Below, one piece after another: positions 7,977 through 16,463 of a stretch of 64,000 nucleotides of DNA (within the stretch, counting starts at the first letter, position 1; the number at the start of each line of letters is the position of its first letter). Source of the stretch: Sinorhizobium terangae (GTDB lineage Bacteria > Pseudomonadota > Alphaproteobacteria > Rhizobiales > Rhizobiaceae); the NCBI RefSeq assembly GCF_029714365.1, contig NZ_CP121659.1, positions 1,922,001-1,986,000 on the forward strand, written 5' to 3'. Position numbers and translations under genes: made by a program. Below the pieces are notes generated by a model that was not told the DNA's origin, searched no databases, and saw only the letters and a program-made list of their open reading frames with translations.

Positions 7977-8573
7977 TCACCGGGGCGAGGGACCCAGGCT
8001 GATCAGCCGCTTCGCCGCGTCCGCCGCGGCGATGCAGTAGCCACGGTCCCCGTGGATCAGGATCATGACCATCGCCCCTTCGATCAGCAGGAACAGCTCG
8101 CGCGCCCGCTCCTTCGGCGACGGCACGTTCGCTTCGGCGAGAAGCGTTTCCAAATGCTGCTCCAACAGGGCCTTGTGCTCACGCGCTATCGAGCGCGCGG
8201 GGTGGCCGGACAGATCGGCGAGTTCGATGGCCAGCCGGGTGAAGCCGGAGCCCGCCCAGCGTGGCTTGGAAGACCACTTGACCAAGCCTTCGAACAGCTT
8301 GTCGATCAGCGCGTCCGCGCCGCCCGACAGGTCGATGCCGTAATTCTGGAAGTCGGCGAAGCTGCGCTCGTGCTGCGAGGCGAGCACCGCGGTCAGCAGC
8401 GCGTCCTTGCTGTCGAAGTGATAGTAGAGCGTGCGCTTGGTGACGCCCGCGGCATCCGCGATCTGATCCATGCCGACGCGGAAAAAACCGCGGCGGCGAA
8501 ACAGCTTGTAAGCCGCCTGCAGGATTTCGGACCTGGTCTCCTCGGACGCTCTGGGCATGGGGCGCGCCGCCAT
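7977..8573 (-). CDS. TetR-family repressor, probable regulator of the lactate dehydrogenase gene
   Basis: A 198-residue TetR protein. The N-terminal helix-turn-helix spans about residues 10-55 (ILQAAYKLFRRRGFFRVGMDQIADAAGVTKRTLYYHFDSK shows both helices) and the C-terminal ligand domain is helical with HARS/REHK segments of the AcrR type. It is divergent from an FMN-dependent alpha-hydroxy-acid dehydrogenase gene 92 bases away, with an inverted repeat in between, so local autoregulation and control of that gene are inferred. The ligand is unknown; a lactate-like acid would fit the context. Confidence 0.85.
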   Translation of the reverse strand: MAARPMPRASEETRSEILQAAYKLFRRRGFFRVGMDQIADAAGVTKRTLYYHFDSKDALLTAVLASQHERSFADFQNYGIDLSGGADALIDKLFEGLVKWSSKPRWAGSGFTRLAIELADLSGHPARSIAREHKALLEQHLETLLAEANVPSPKERARELFLLIEGAMVMILIHGDRGYCIAAADAAKRLISLGPSPR

Positions 8574-8578
8574 CGCCG

Positions 8579-8604
8579 GTAAGTATACTCGCTAGTGAAT
8601 TTAC
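8579..8604. promoter_or_regulatory. Putative TetR operator
   Basis: The inverted repeat GTAAGTATACT-CGCT-AGTGAATTTAC matches itself at 8 of 11 positions per arm and lies six bases upstream of the repressor start codon, within the divergent promoter region. Confidence 0.55.
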
Positions 8605-8664
8605 ATCAGCGGGCACGCGGCCTTCAATGATCAACGCAAGCGAATATTCGATGGGAGGACGACG

Positions 8665-9891
8665 ATGGAACGGGTAGTCCCCACAGCGCTCGATGTCCCG
8701 ACAGGGATCGTAACACCGCCTGACACGGCCGACGCAGCGTCGGTGAAGCCAAAGCTCATGACAAATATGACCTGCATCGAGGACCTGCGCAGGGCGGCGC
8801 GTCGCCGGGTGCCGCGCGTCTTCTTCGACTATGCCGAGGCCGGCTCCTATGCGGAGCAGACGCTGCGCGCCAACCGCGCCGACCTCGAGCGCATCACGCT
8901 CAGGCAGCGGGTGCTGGTCGACGTCGAGCATCGCGACACGGCAACCACGATCCTCGGCGAGAAGGTGTCGCTGCCGGTGGCCCTTGCGCCGATCGGCCTC
9001 GGCGGCATGCAATGGGCCGATGGGGAGATCCTCGCCTGCCGCGCCGCGAAAGCCGCAGGCATTCCCTATACAATGAGCACGATGTCGATATGCTCCATCG
9101 AAGACGTTGCCCAAGCGGTCGGCAAGCCGTTCTGGTTCCAACTCTATGTGATGAAGGACCGCGGCTTCGTGCGCGCGCTGGCCGAGCGCGCGCAAGAAGC
9201 CCGCTGCAGCGCGCTGGTGCTCACTGTTGACCTGCAGGTGCTGGGGCAGCGCCATGACGATGTCAGAAACGGGCTTTCGGTGCCGCCGGCGCTGAAGCCG
9301 CGCACCATCCTGGACATTGCCAGCCGACCGGGTTGGGCTGCTCGCATGCTCACGGCAAAGCGCTGGACTTTCGGCAACCTCGTCGGCCACGTGAAGGGCG
9401 AGGACAGCGTCACGGCCGTCGCGGACTGGGTGGCTCATCAGTTCGATCCAGCGCTGAACTGGAGCGATGTCGACTGGATCCGGAGCATCTGGCCGAGCAA
9501 GCTGATCCTCAAGGGCATCCTCAACGTCGACGACGCGCGCAGCGCCAGCAAGGCCGGCGCCGACGCCATCGTGGTTTCCAACCATGGCGGCCGGCAACTC
9601 GATGGCGCGCCCTCGACCATCTCGATGCTGCCGAGGATCGCCGAAGCGGTAGGCTCGGAGGTGGAGGTGCTGTTCGACGGCGGTGTGCGCTCGGGCCAGG
9701 ACGTGATGCGAGCGCTGGCCCTTGGCGCCCGGGCCTGCCTGGTCGGTCGCGCCTATGTCTACGGCCTCGGCGCTGGCGGCGAGGCGGGCGTGGCGACAGC
9801 CATCGAAATCCTGCGCAACGAGCTATCCGTCACCATGGCACTGACGGGCACGCGGAGCGTCGCGGAGGTTGATGGGAGGGTGCTGAATTAG
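8665..9891 (+). CDS. lldD: FMN-dependent L-lactate dehydrogenase-type enzyme
   Basis: A 408-residue member of the alpha-hydroxy-acid oxidase/dehydrogenase family. The tyrosine segment is FFDYAEAGSYAEQTLRANR. LILKGILNVDDA carries the FMN lysine, VVSNHGGRQLDGA the catalytic histidine and substrate arginine, and LFDGGVRSGQDVMRALALGA the FMN phosphate loop. It oxidises L-lactate or a related 2-hydroxy acid to the keto acid, usually at the membrane face. The N-terminus runs about 30 residues longer than usual; the GGGAGGA site just before 8665 supports it, but MTNMTCIEDLRR at 8758 would give the family length. The symbol reflects family resemblance. Confidence 0.85.
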   Translation: MERVVPTALDVPTGIVTPPDTADAASVKPKLMTNMTCIEDLRRAARRRVPRVFFDYAEAGSYAEQTLRANRADLERITLRQRVLVDVEHRDTATTILGEKVSLPVALAPIGLGGMQWADGEILACRAAKAAGIPYTMSTMSICSIEDVAQAVGKPFWFQLYVMKDRGFVRALAERAQEARCSALVLTVDLQVLGQRHDDVRNGLSVPPALKPRTILDIASRPGWAARMLTAKRWTFGNLVGHVKGEDSVTAVADWVAHQFDPALNWSDVDWIRSIWPSKLILKGILNVDDARSASKAGADAIVVSNHGGRQLDGAPSTISMLPRIAEAVGSEVEVLFDGGVRSGQDVMRALALGARACLVGRAYVYGLGAGGEAGVATAIEILRNELSVTMALTGTRSVAEVDGRVLN

Positions 9892-9937
9892 GGGCTCGAG
9901 CGCTGAGACGCCGGCGGGACAGCGCCCCCTCTGGTCT

Positions 9938-9972
9938 GCCGACCATCTCCCCCTCGAGTGGAGATGGTCGGC
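9938..9972. terminator. Strong hairpin after the dehydrogenase gene
   Basis: A perfect 13-base stem, GCCGACCATCTCC/GGAGATGGTCGGC, with a nine-base loop lies 46 bases past the stop. There is no clear T-run, so it may be a repeat-derived hairpin as much as a true terminator. Confidence 0.5.
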
Positions 9973-10034
9973 TTCGGCGACCACGCCTTCCATGCAGGCG
10001 GCGGGCCGCAGTCGGAGCAGCAATGACCGCTAAG

Positions 10035-11696
10035 GGTCCAGGCTGTGTAAAAACGCCGAACATGATACCCTTTGACATGAGTCGAGGGGGCTTCATGAAG
10101 CGGTATATCGAGGGTGTCGACAGGAGCCAGGGTACACTGCTTCCCGAACAGTTGGATGACTGGGTGCATGAGGATAGCCCAGTTCGGGTGGTGGACGTCT
10201 TCGTTGATGAGCTCAATCTGGCCGATCTCGGATTCGTGCGCTGTGAGCCAAGCAATACCGGGCGCCCAGGTTATCATCCCTCGACCCTGCTCAAGCTGTA
10301 CATCTACGGCTATCTGAACCGAATCCAGTCGAGCCGGCGTCTCGAACGCGAAGCTGGACGCAATATCGAGGTGATGTGGCTGGTTGGGCGTCTTGTGCCT
10401 GACCATAAGACCATCGCCGATTTTCGACGCGACAACGGTGGTGCCATCAAGAAGGTCTGTACCGGCTTTGTGCGGCTGTGCCGCGAGATAGGGCTTCTCG
10501 CCAAGCCGAGTGTTGCGATCGACGGCAGCAAGTTCAAGGCGGTCAACAACCGGGACCGGAACTTCACCAAGGGCAAGCTGGCGCGGCGCATGGCGCAGAT
10601 CGAAGAGAGCGTTGCCCGATATCTCCACCAGATGGACAGCGCCGACCGGCAGGAGCGCGACGACATTCATGCCGCCAAGATCGAGCGCCTGCAGGAGAAG
10701 GTTGAACGGCTGCGGCAGGAGATGGTTCGGCTCAAGGAGATCGAAAGGGAGATGCTGGAAACGCCCGACCAGCAGGTATCGCTCACCGATCCCGATAGCC
10801 GGTCCATGGCGACCAGCGGCCGAGGCTCAGGCATGGTCGGCTACAACACTCAGACCGCAGTCGACACCGAACATCACCTCATCGTCGCCCATGAGGTGAC
10901 CAATGTCGGCAACGACCGGGCGCAACTTGCCACCATGGCCAAGGCCAGCAAGCAAGCCTTTGAGGCAGACCATCTCGAGGTTGTGGCTGACCGCGGTTAC
11001 TTCAACAGCGAAGAGGTTCTCGCCTGCGTCGAGCAGAAGGTCACGGTGACCATGCCCAAGCCCATGACGTCGGGCAATCGGATCAAGGGGCTCTTCGTCA
11101 AGCAGGACTTCCGGTATCTCAAGGACGAGGATGTCTATCTCTGCCCGGCCGGCGAACGGTTGATCTACCGGTTCACGCGAGAAGAGGCGGGCCTGATGAT
11201 CCGGCGCCACTGGTCGAGCAATTGTCCAAGCTGCGCCATGAGGTCGAAATGCACGACCAGCAAGTATCGGCGCATTCAGCGTTGGGAGCATGAGCATCAT
11301 CTCGAGGCGATGCAGGCAAGGCTTGATGCTGATCCTGATAAGATGCGGCAACGCCGCGTGACCGCCGAGCATCCCTTCGGGACGATCAAATCATGGATGG
11401 GAGCCACGCACTTTCTCACCAAGCGCCTGCCGAACGTGCGCGCGGAGATGGCGCTGCACGTCCTCGCCTACAACATGACCCGGGTCATGAACATCATCGG
11501 CTCCAAGGCCTTGGTGGCGGCAATACGGGGGTGAGCGCCTCGCCTCTTACGTGCACGAAACTCTCGTCAAAGGCCGATAAGAGGCCAATTCAGCATCTGG
11601 AGCGCGCTCAAAAGCAAAACCGCCGACCATGACGCTCGAGCTACGCTCATATCCAACGATTGGCCGTGGCATCAGCGTTTTTACACAGCCAGGGTC
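10035..11696 (+). mobile_element. IS1182-type insertion sequence, apparently complete
   Basis: Bounded by inverted ends: GGTCCAGGCTGTGTAAAAACGC at 10035-10056 and, reversed, GACCCTGGCTGTGTAAAAACGC at 11675-11696, identical over the inner 16 bases. The single transposase gene fills most of it. No target duplication touches the ends. The ten-base word aatgaccgct occurs just outside on the left and about 30 bases outside on the right, but this spacing is not that of a duplication. Confidence 0.85.
10096..11534 (+). CDS. IS1182-family DDE transposase
   Basis: A 478-residue transposase when started at MKRYIEGVDRSQ (10096), which follows GAGGGGGC; earlier starts at 10078 or 10023 would only add residues encoded next to the terminal repeat. 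The catalytic triad is visible as the first D in AIDGSKFKAVNNRDRNF, the second D in VVADRGYFNSEEV and the E in TAEHPFGTIKSWMG. A coiled-coil stretch (KIERLQEKVERLRQEMVRLK) lies between the first two. A zinc-like cluster C-x-x-C-x4-KC (CPSCAMRSKC) precedes the last. There is no frameshift, so it is likely functional. Confidence 0.9.
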
Positions 11697-11813
11697 GAAA
11701 CGAGCCGTGCGTCCGCCGGCCTATTAATGACCGCTTACGGGGCGCTAAGCGGATGTAAATAGTGCCGGCTGCCTCCGGCACGCGAAGCGCCACCGCTGGC
11801 TTCCCCTGCCCGC

Positions 11814-12278
11814 TCAGTTATATGGCGAATTGCAGGCGCGGCGCGGTCCATCGTGGGGCTGGAAGGTATTGTCGGTCGACCGGTAGGAGATGTAGCGCTC
11901 GCGGCACCAGCGCATATGGGCATTGGCGTCGTAGCGGATCAGCTGCTGCTGCCGGCGCACGCGTCCCGGGTCGAGTGCTGGCGGCTTCGGCCCGCCGACG
12001 GTCGCGCCCGGGCCGATGCCTATGTCGTAAGGCTGGCCGCGATAGCGCGCGGCGGCGCCGGAGTTCGGATAACGGTTGACCTGGAAGTCCCGGTATTCCC
12101 GCTCGATGAAAAGCTCGTGGCGGGACATGCCCCGGTAGCCGCTGCCGTAGTTAGTGCCATAGTTTCCCCTGAGCGGCACGCCGATGCAGACGCCGATGCA
12201 CGGCGTCTGGGCCTTGACCGGCGGCGCGGCCGAAACGGCGGTCAGGAGCGCAAGTGCGATGGTGGCTGCAATCTTCAC
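11814..12278 (-). CDS. BA14K-type secreted protein
   Basis: A 154-residue exported protein. A signal peptide (KIAATIALALLTAVSAAPPVKA) is followed by a variable middle and the C-terminal BA14K box HMRWCRERYISYRSTDNTF and GPRRACNSPY, whose two cysteines and W/Y pattern match the Brucella BA14K immunogen family. Lectin-like binding is reported for family members; here it is inference. The start is GTG at 12278, not 12287, because the leader ...AAAGGTGAAGCCC-GTGAAG aligns with that of the neighbouring paralogue. Between this gene and the IS lies about 115 bases with nothing recognisable. Confidence 0.8.
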   Translation of the reverse strand: MKIAATIALALLTAVSAAPPVKAQTPCIGVCIGVPLRGNYGTNYGSGYRGMSRHELFIEREYRDFQVNRYPNSGAAARYRGQPYDIGIGPGATVGGPKPPALDPGRVRRQQQLIRYDANAHMRWCRERYISYRSTDNTFQPHDGPRRACNSPYN

Positions 12279-12392
12279 GGGCTTCACCTTTCCCTTCCTT
12301 CATGAAGGAACGTTTCTCACGGCAGAATTGATCCCCCGTCAATATACACCATCTGGCATTGAAAGGCCGCGCGACCCCGCAAGCTCTCTCGC

Positions 12393-12498
12393 CTACAGCG
12401 CCGCGCGTTTTATCGGACGCGCAAAGGGCGCTGTAGCACTTTGAAGCGCTGCATGTTTGTTTCCTTAAATCGGGCACGATTTAGGGAAACATGCAGTA
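12393..12498. repeat. RIME copy upstream of a BA14K gene
   Basis: Both palindromes are well preserved: ctacagcgccgcgcg...gggcgctgtag and gctgcatgtttgtttcctta...atttagggaaacatgcag. It would form the upstream leader or promoter region of the minus-strand BA14K gene. Confidence 0.85.
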
Positions 12499-12621
12499 GG
12501 CTGGCTACTGAATGCTCCCCCTCAAGACCTGCAGGGCCGCGCGTCCACTCGCTGCTGCCTCGTCGGCCGCGGCATGGGGCGGCTCTCCTGCGCGCCGCCG
12601 AATTCAAGGAAATAGCATCCC

Positions 12622-12645
12622 CCGCGCGTGTGTTTTAACGCGCGG
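12622..12645 (-). terminator. Possible terminator of the second BA14K gene
   Basis: The inverted repeat CCGCGCGT...ACGCGCGG with an eight-base loop lies 34 bases after the stop of the minus-strand gene. It lacks a downstream T-run, so termination is only suggested. Confidence 0.35.
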
Positions 12646-12678
12646 TACCCTCAGCACACGGGTCACCCGTATCCACCG

Positions 12679-13203
12679 TCAATAGTAAGGCGAGACACAC
12701 ACCTGGCGCGGACCGTAATAGGGCTGGAACGTGTTGTCGTAAGCCCGATAGGACCGGTAGCGCGCATAGCACCAGTTCGTGTGCGCATTGCCACCATAAT
12801 AGGTCTGGCGGTAATAGCGCGGCGCGTAGTAGCGCGGACGGTAGGTCGGGGCGTAGTAGCCGCCATTGTAGTAGCCGCTATCGTAGTAGCCGCCATTGTA
12901 GTAGCCGGGGCCGTAATAACTCGGCTGCGCCAGCGCGCCGCCGAGGAGCGCTCCGACAGCAAGCCCGCCGAGCGCCCAGGCCCAGTCATCGTCGCCGCCG
13001 CCATGGTGGTGATGATGGCCGCCGTGATGGCCGCCCCATCCGCCCCTGTGTCCGCCGCGATGACGCCAGTACTGGACCGGCTGCACATCCGGCACCCCGA
13101 TCTTCGGGGCCGTCGGAGCGGAAATGGTGGGAAACGCCATGGCCGGCGGCACGCTCGTCAGCGCCGTCGCCAGCGACAAGGCAATGATAGATAGCCTCTT
13201 CAT
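12679..13203 (-). CDS. BA14K-type secreted protein with Gly/His/Tyr-rich repeats
   Basis: A 174-residue paralogue of the gene at 11814. A signal peptide ([22 protein letters not shown]) comes first, then a His/Gly block ([18 protein letters not shown]), a short glycine-rich hydrophobic segment ([15 protein letters not shown]), about eight GYY/YYAP repeats and the BA14K box [17 protein letters not shown] with the final [11 protein letters not shown]. The His cluster could bind metal. ATG at 13203 is preferred over 13239; GGAGG lies 13 bases upstream. Tandem copies and a matching leader with the neighbour suggest duplication. Confidence 0.85.
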   Translation of the reverse strand: MKRLSIIALSLATALTSVPPAMAFPTISAPTAPKIGVPDVQPVQYWRHRGGHRGGWGGHHGGHHHHHGGGDDDWAWALGGLAVGALLGGALAQPSYYGPGYYNGGYYDSGYYNGGYYAPTYRPRYYAPRYYRQTYYGGNAHTNWCYARYRSYRAYDNTFQPYYGPRQVCVSPYY

Positions 13204-13220
13204 TGGCTTCACCTTTTCCT

Positions 13221-13314
13221 CCACAGCGCCGCGCGTCAAACGTGGCGCGCAAACGGCGCTGCGGAACTCTAAGTCTGCTGCATATTTTTGTCCTTAATCG
13301 GTTTCGATTCAAGC
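13221..13314. repeat. RIME copy upstream of the second BA14K gene
   Basis: First palindrome cagcgccgcgcgtcaaac/gtggcgcgcaaacggcgctg; second half decayed (gctgcatatttttgtccttaatcggtttcgattcaag). It occupies the same position relative to the start codon as the copy at 12393, which suggests gene and repeat were duplicated together. Confidence 0.75.
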
Positions 13315-13839
13315 AATTACGCAAGCAGCAGGAAAGCATTTCGTTCAAATAATGGCCGAATCACGGTACCGCGCGACCCACCGCGAAAAAACTGCGATAT
13401 CTTGCTCGCGAGACGCCCGCTCGACCGCGACGGCCACTACGGCGTTTTCTTCGCTGCCCGTCACATCGCAACAATCAACTTGACCAACGCAATCCGTCAG
13501 TGATGTATCCGAACAGGTGTCCGCCATGTCCCCGGGGCTAAACAACAAGCACGGGGAATGAGGAAATTCGCGGCTACGGCCGAGCGAAAAATCATGCCAA
13601 CTGAGGAACGCCCTGTCACGCCCGCGCCGACCATCGGGAACGCTCTTGCCGCTACGGCGTTATCGTCTCAACCGCAGCGTTCGTCCTGCATGTTCCCTTA
13701 AACCGGGATCGTTTTAGGGGTAAAATGCGGGAGGTGGCCTTTTTGCGTCGGAAGTGACGTTCGGGCGCCGGAGAGAGGGCGCATGCTGCACGGCGTCCGT
13801 GCTGTGGCCGGATGCTGGAACGGACACAGGAGCAATGCC
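13315..13839. other. Gene-free stretch with a half repeat
   Basis: No gene could be supported. Short open frames here are alternative readings of GC-rich DNA without ribosome sites. A lone second-type palindrome (cctgcatgttccctta...taaaatgcggg) lies at 13684-13731, about 110 bases upstream of the next gene. Confidence 0.5.
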
Positions 13840-14139
13840 ATGAGAGTATCTCTGAAAACACTCGTCCTCACATCCGCCCTTGTCGGCGCGGCCGCACCGG
13901 CCCTTGCCGACATGTACTATGTGGATCGCGCGCCGACAGGCAGTATCTACTACGCCGATCCGACACCGGACGTCGTTTACGTCGATCCGATGCCCACCGG
14001 CAGCATCTATTATCAGCGCTCTTATCGGATTCCGCCGGCGAACCTGGGGGCGGCCCGCGATCGCTACACCAACGAATACCAGGGCAGCCACCAGAACGAC
14101 TACTACCTGGGCATCACGCCCCCGCCAACAGCGCCGTGA
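13840..14139 (+). CDS. Small secreted protein with YYVD/PTGSIYY repeats
   Basis: A 99-residue exported protein. The signal peptide (SLKTLVLTSALVGAAAPALA) is followed by a mature part built on repeated units: MYYVDRAPTGSIYYAD, then VVYVDPMPTGSIYYQR. The C-terminus ends in TPPPTAP. No family name was recognised. The repeats resemble tyrosine-rich surface proteins. ATG at 13840 follows CAGGAGC, whereas the frame opening at 13783 would give a non-signal extension. Followed immediately by a RIME copy. Confidence 0.7.
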   Translation: MRVSLKTLVLTSALVGAAAPALADMYYVDRAPTGSIYYADPTPDVVYVDPMPTGSIYYQRSYRIPPANLGAARDRYTNEYQGSHQNDYYLGITPPPTAP

Positions 14140-14157
14140 GGCTGTGGGATGTCGTCA

Positions 14158-14258
14158 TTGCTGCATGATTCCTTAAATCGGAATCGATTTAAATCATGCA
14201 GCAATTCAAAGCGCTACAGCGACCTTTGCACGTCCGGTTAGACGCGCGGCGCTGTGGC
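14158..14258. repeat. RIME copy, inverted relative to 12393
   Basis: Order here is the gctgcatgattcctta...atttaaatcatgcagc hairpin first, the linker aattcaaagcgctacagcg second and the gacgcgcggcgctgtg half last, the reverse complement of the 12393 arrangement. Lies between convergent genes. Confidence 0.85.
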
Positions 14259-14307
14259 AGGAGGCTGCTCCAGACACTGGAAACTGCCAGTGTCAAGGAA
14301 AATATTC

Positions 14308-14928
14308 CTATAATTGCTCAAACAGAGCACCGCCCTCTCCATATTCACGCAAGCCCTTGTCGAAGAGCAGCGCGTTGAGGCCGCGTTTCAACCATGCGAG
14401 TTGCGGCTCCGGCATCAGCCGCAGGCCCTCATAGTCCATGACGCAGACGTTGAAGACAGTGGTTTTCACCTGCCGTCCTTCCGCGCATCCGGAAAGCACG
14501 CTGTCGAGCCGCATCATCCGATCGGCGGCCTTCAGCGCGATCCGCGCGCGCTCCTCGGTCGTCTCGCCCGGGTGTCCCGCGACGCGATCGAGCGCCTGGG
14601 CCCGCACGCTCGGGTAGGCAATGCCGTTCCGATGATAATAGCGCGCCATCGCCACGGCATAGTCATCGCCCGCCTCGCGCTGCTCGGCGGTGATTCGCCC
14701 GTCCAGGAACAGGCGGCCGAGCGTGTAGCCGGCAAAGGCGCTCGTTGTGTCCAGCCCGTGCATGCGCTTGCGCGCCGCCAGTGCCACCGCGATCATCTCC
14801 TTTTCGCTCTCCTGTCTTGACCATTCCGGCCGGATCTTGCCGCAGGCAAAGCGCGCGGCATTGACCTTGCGCGGGCGTCCAAGCTGGGCCTTGCGCTTTG
14901 CACGCAGTTTGTGGGCTTTGCTCGTCAT
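14308..14928 (-). CDS. Hypothetical phage- or plasmid-type protein
   Basis: A 206-residue protein with a very basic N-terminus (TSKAHKLRAKRKAQLGRPRK) and a helical body (YTLGRLFLDGRITAEQREAGDDYAVAMARYY). The family is one I associate with rhizobial prophage or plasmid islands, but I cannot name a function. ATG at 14928; the longer frame to 15057 runs through a repeat and is rejected. It lies downstream of the DnaA-like gene on the same strand and may be expressed with it. Confidence 0.6.
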   Translation of the reverse strand: MTSKAHKLRAKRKAQLGRPRKVNAARFACGKIRPEWSRQESEKEMIAVALAARKRMHGLDTTSAFAGYTLGRLFLDGRITAEQREAGDDYAVAMARYYHRNGIAYPSVRAQALDRVAGHPGETTEERARIALKAADRMMRLDSVLSGCAEGRQVKTTVFNVCVMDYEGLRLMPEPQLAWLKRGLNALLFDKGLREYGEGGALFEQL

Positions 14929-14944
14929 TTTCGGGGTCCTTTCA

Positions 14945-15022
14945 AAAGCGGGGTAGGAAAAGTGTGAAGCGGTTTTGCGTCTAGCCCGCGTCAACAAGAA
15001 GCGGGGTAGGAAAAGTGGTTCC
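14945..15022. repeat. Tandem aaaagtg/gcggtttt repeat
   Basis: Two head-to-tail copies of gcggggtaggaaaagtg, the first complete with gaagcggttttgcgtctagcccgc, which base-pairs back to the left arm. The second copy is cut short. This is the single-palindrome repeat class of the window. Confidence 0.7.
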
Positions 15023-15175
15023 CGGCATCCGTTCCTCGCCGCGCGATAGGAGAGCACGGTGAGGAAAATGTCCGTCCGTCTCGTCCCAGTCGGGCGCGGA
15101 GCACGTGAATCGATTTCTCTGAAATCAAGCGCAACTCCTTGAAACGCTTACGCCGATCGCCAAGCCACGACCGGC
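15023..15175. other. Intergenic stretch without recognised features
   Basis: About 150 bases between two minus-strand genes, with no open frame worth calling and no clear hairpin. Confidence 0.4.
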
Positions 15176-15691
15176 TCAGGCCTCCGCGGATCGCCGTTGG
15201 ACGACGCCGAGTACGGTCACATGGTTGCGGCGGAAGATGCGGCCGATCAGCGGTAGCGAGAGGTCCTTGCGGGCGTCGTAGACGGCGCGCATGCAGGCGT
15301 GCCGGGGCTCGACCAGCCGGCGCTCGCGCCGCACGCTGATGATGTCCTCCCAGCTGACCCCCGGGAACCGTTCGAGCACCGCCGCAACGATCTCCTCGAC
15401 CGGCGGCCGGTCGCCGTCCTCGGCCTCCTCGCCCGCCCGCTGTCCAAGCAGCACCTGCGCCTGGGCGATCAGCCGCGCCCCGGCATCGGCAAGCTCCGTC
15501 TCGAGCGCCGCGATCCGCCGCGCCTTCGCCGCGTTGTCGCTCGCAAGCGCTTGGACCCGCCTTTCGAGCTCCGCCGCCGCGGCCGCCGAAACGACCGCGT
15601 TTGTCGGCCGGACCAGCCGTTCGCGCACGGCGCCGTAGTGCTTGCTGAGCCGTGCCAGTTGCGACTGTGTTTCTTCCGAAGGGTTCGTCAT
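15176..15691 (-). CDS. DnaA-domain-IV-like DNA-binding protein
   Basis: A 171-residue protein. Residues about 30-95 form an Ala-rich coiled coil (AAAELERRVQALASDNAAKARRIAALETELA). The last 60 residues (ISVRRERRLVEPRHACMRAVYDARKDLSLPLIGRIFRRNHVTVL) follow the pattern of the DnaA origin-binding helix-turn-helix, including an H-x-T-V-L signature like DHTTVL. AAA+ and other DnaA domains are absent. Probably a small plasmid- or phage-derived DNA-binding protein. ATG at 15691 follows AGAGAGGA. Confidence 0.7.
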   Translation of the reverse strand: MTNPSEETQSQLARLSKHYGAVRERLVRPTNAVVSAAAAAELERRVQALASDNAAKARRIAALETELADAGARLIAQAQVLLGQRAGEEAEDGDRPPVEEIVAAVLERFPGVSWEDIISVRRERRLVEPRHACMRAVYDARKDLSLPLIGRIFRRNHVTVLGVVQRRSAEA

Positions 15692-16040
15692 TCCTCTCTG
15701 CTGTTTCCCCTGCCGGCGCGCTCTTTGCCGGCCCTTGTTCTGCGAGCCCAACAATGGCTCAATTCATTTGCCGGCTAAGTTTTTCTCAACCGACATGGTA
15801 ACTGCACGAAGCGGTCGACGGACACAGCCACCTGCACCGTCTTCGCCATCATTTTTGTCGAGACCGGCGCCGCGATCCGCCATCCATCGATGTTCTCGAA
15901 TTCCCGCACGGAGCCAACCGGCGGGAACTCCCTCGGCCGCGGTCGGCGACGTCTGGTTCGGGTGCGAAGCCCTGTCGGTTGAGATCCAGCCGGCAGGGCT
16001 TCGCGCTGACCGCCGGGGAGGAGAGCGGCGATCAGTTCTG

Positions 16041-16150
16041 CGGGGTGCAGGAAAAGTGCGAAGCGGTTTTCCGTCTGCAGCCCGCCCCCCCAAGAAACCT
16101 CAGGAGTGCAGGAAAAGTGCGAAGCGGTTTCCGTCTGCACCCCACACTCC
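16041..16150. repeat. Two tandem gtgcaggaaaagtgcgaagcggttttcc palindromes
   Basis: Unit one is at 16044-16080 and unit two at 16106-16142. In each, gtgcagg(aaaa)...ccgtctgcac pairs around agtgcgaagcggtt. They sit in a gene-free 730-base stretch (15692-16463) that otherwise holds only the operator at 16398. Confidence 0.75.
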
Positions 16151-16397
16151 CAAGAACCACGGGGCGCGGGCTTTTCCACACCTCAAAGCCGGGGAAGATC
16201 GTGCGTGGCGCCCTTCTGCCGACGCCGCTCGGTCCCCCTTCGCGCATCGCAGTAGATGCTCCACAAGACTGATCTAGGGCACCGCCGAAGGCTTGAAAGG
16301 CGCGCACCGGACGAAGGTCGGTAAAATCTTACGCTGCCGCCTCTTCATCACCATCCTCCGTTGTTCGCGTTTCCATGTCGGCATGAATGACATTGTT

Positions 16398-16417
16398 CAT
16401 GTTGTCATGTCAACATG
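16398..16417. promoter_or_regulatory. Putative operator of the XRE-S24 repressor
   Basis: Seven-base arms CATGTTG/CAACATG around a six-base spacer lie 47 bases upstream of the repressor start, in a short region dense in catg and gttg words. A CI-type protein binding its own promoter is expected. Confidence 0.5.
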
Positions 16418-16463
16418 ATTTGTGTTATTCATGTCGATATGTTCCGAACCACGAGCAAGAAAC

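Noticed and set aside
8179..9597. A 472-codon minus-strand frame opposite lldD
   Set aside because: It crosses the divergent promoter and the TetR gene in the wrong frame; lldD and TetR are both well supported.
10021..11737. Target duplication aatgaccgct around the IS1182 element
   Set aside because: The right copy is about 30 bases outside the inverted end, so it is not a clean duplication.
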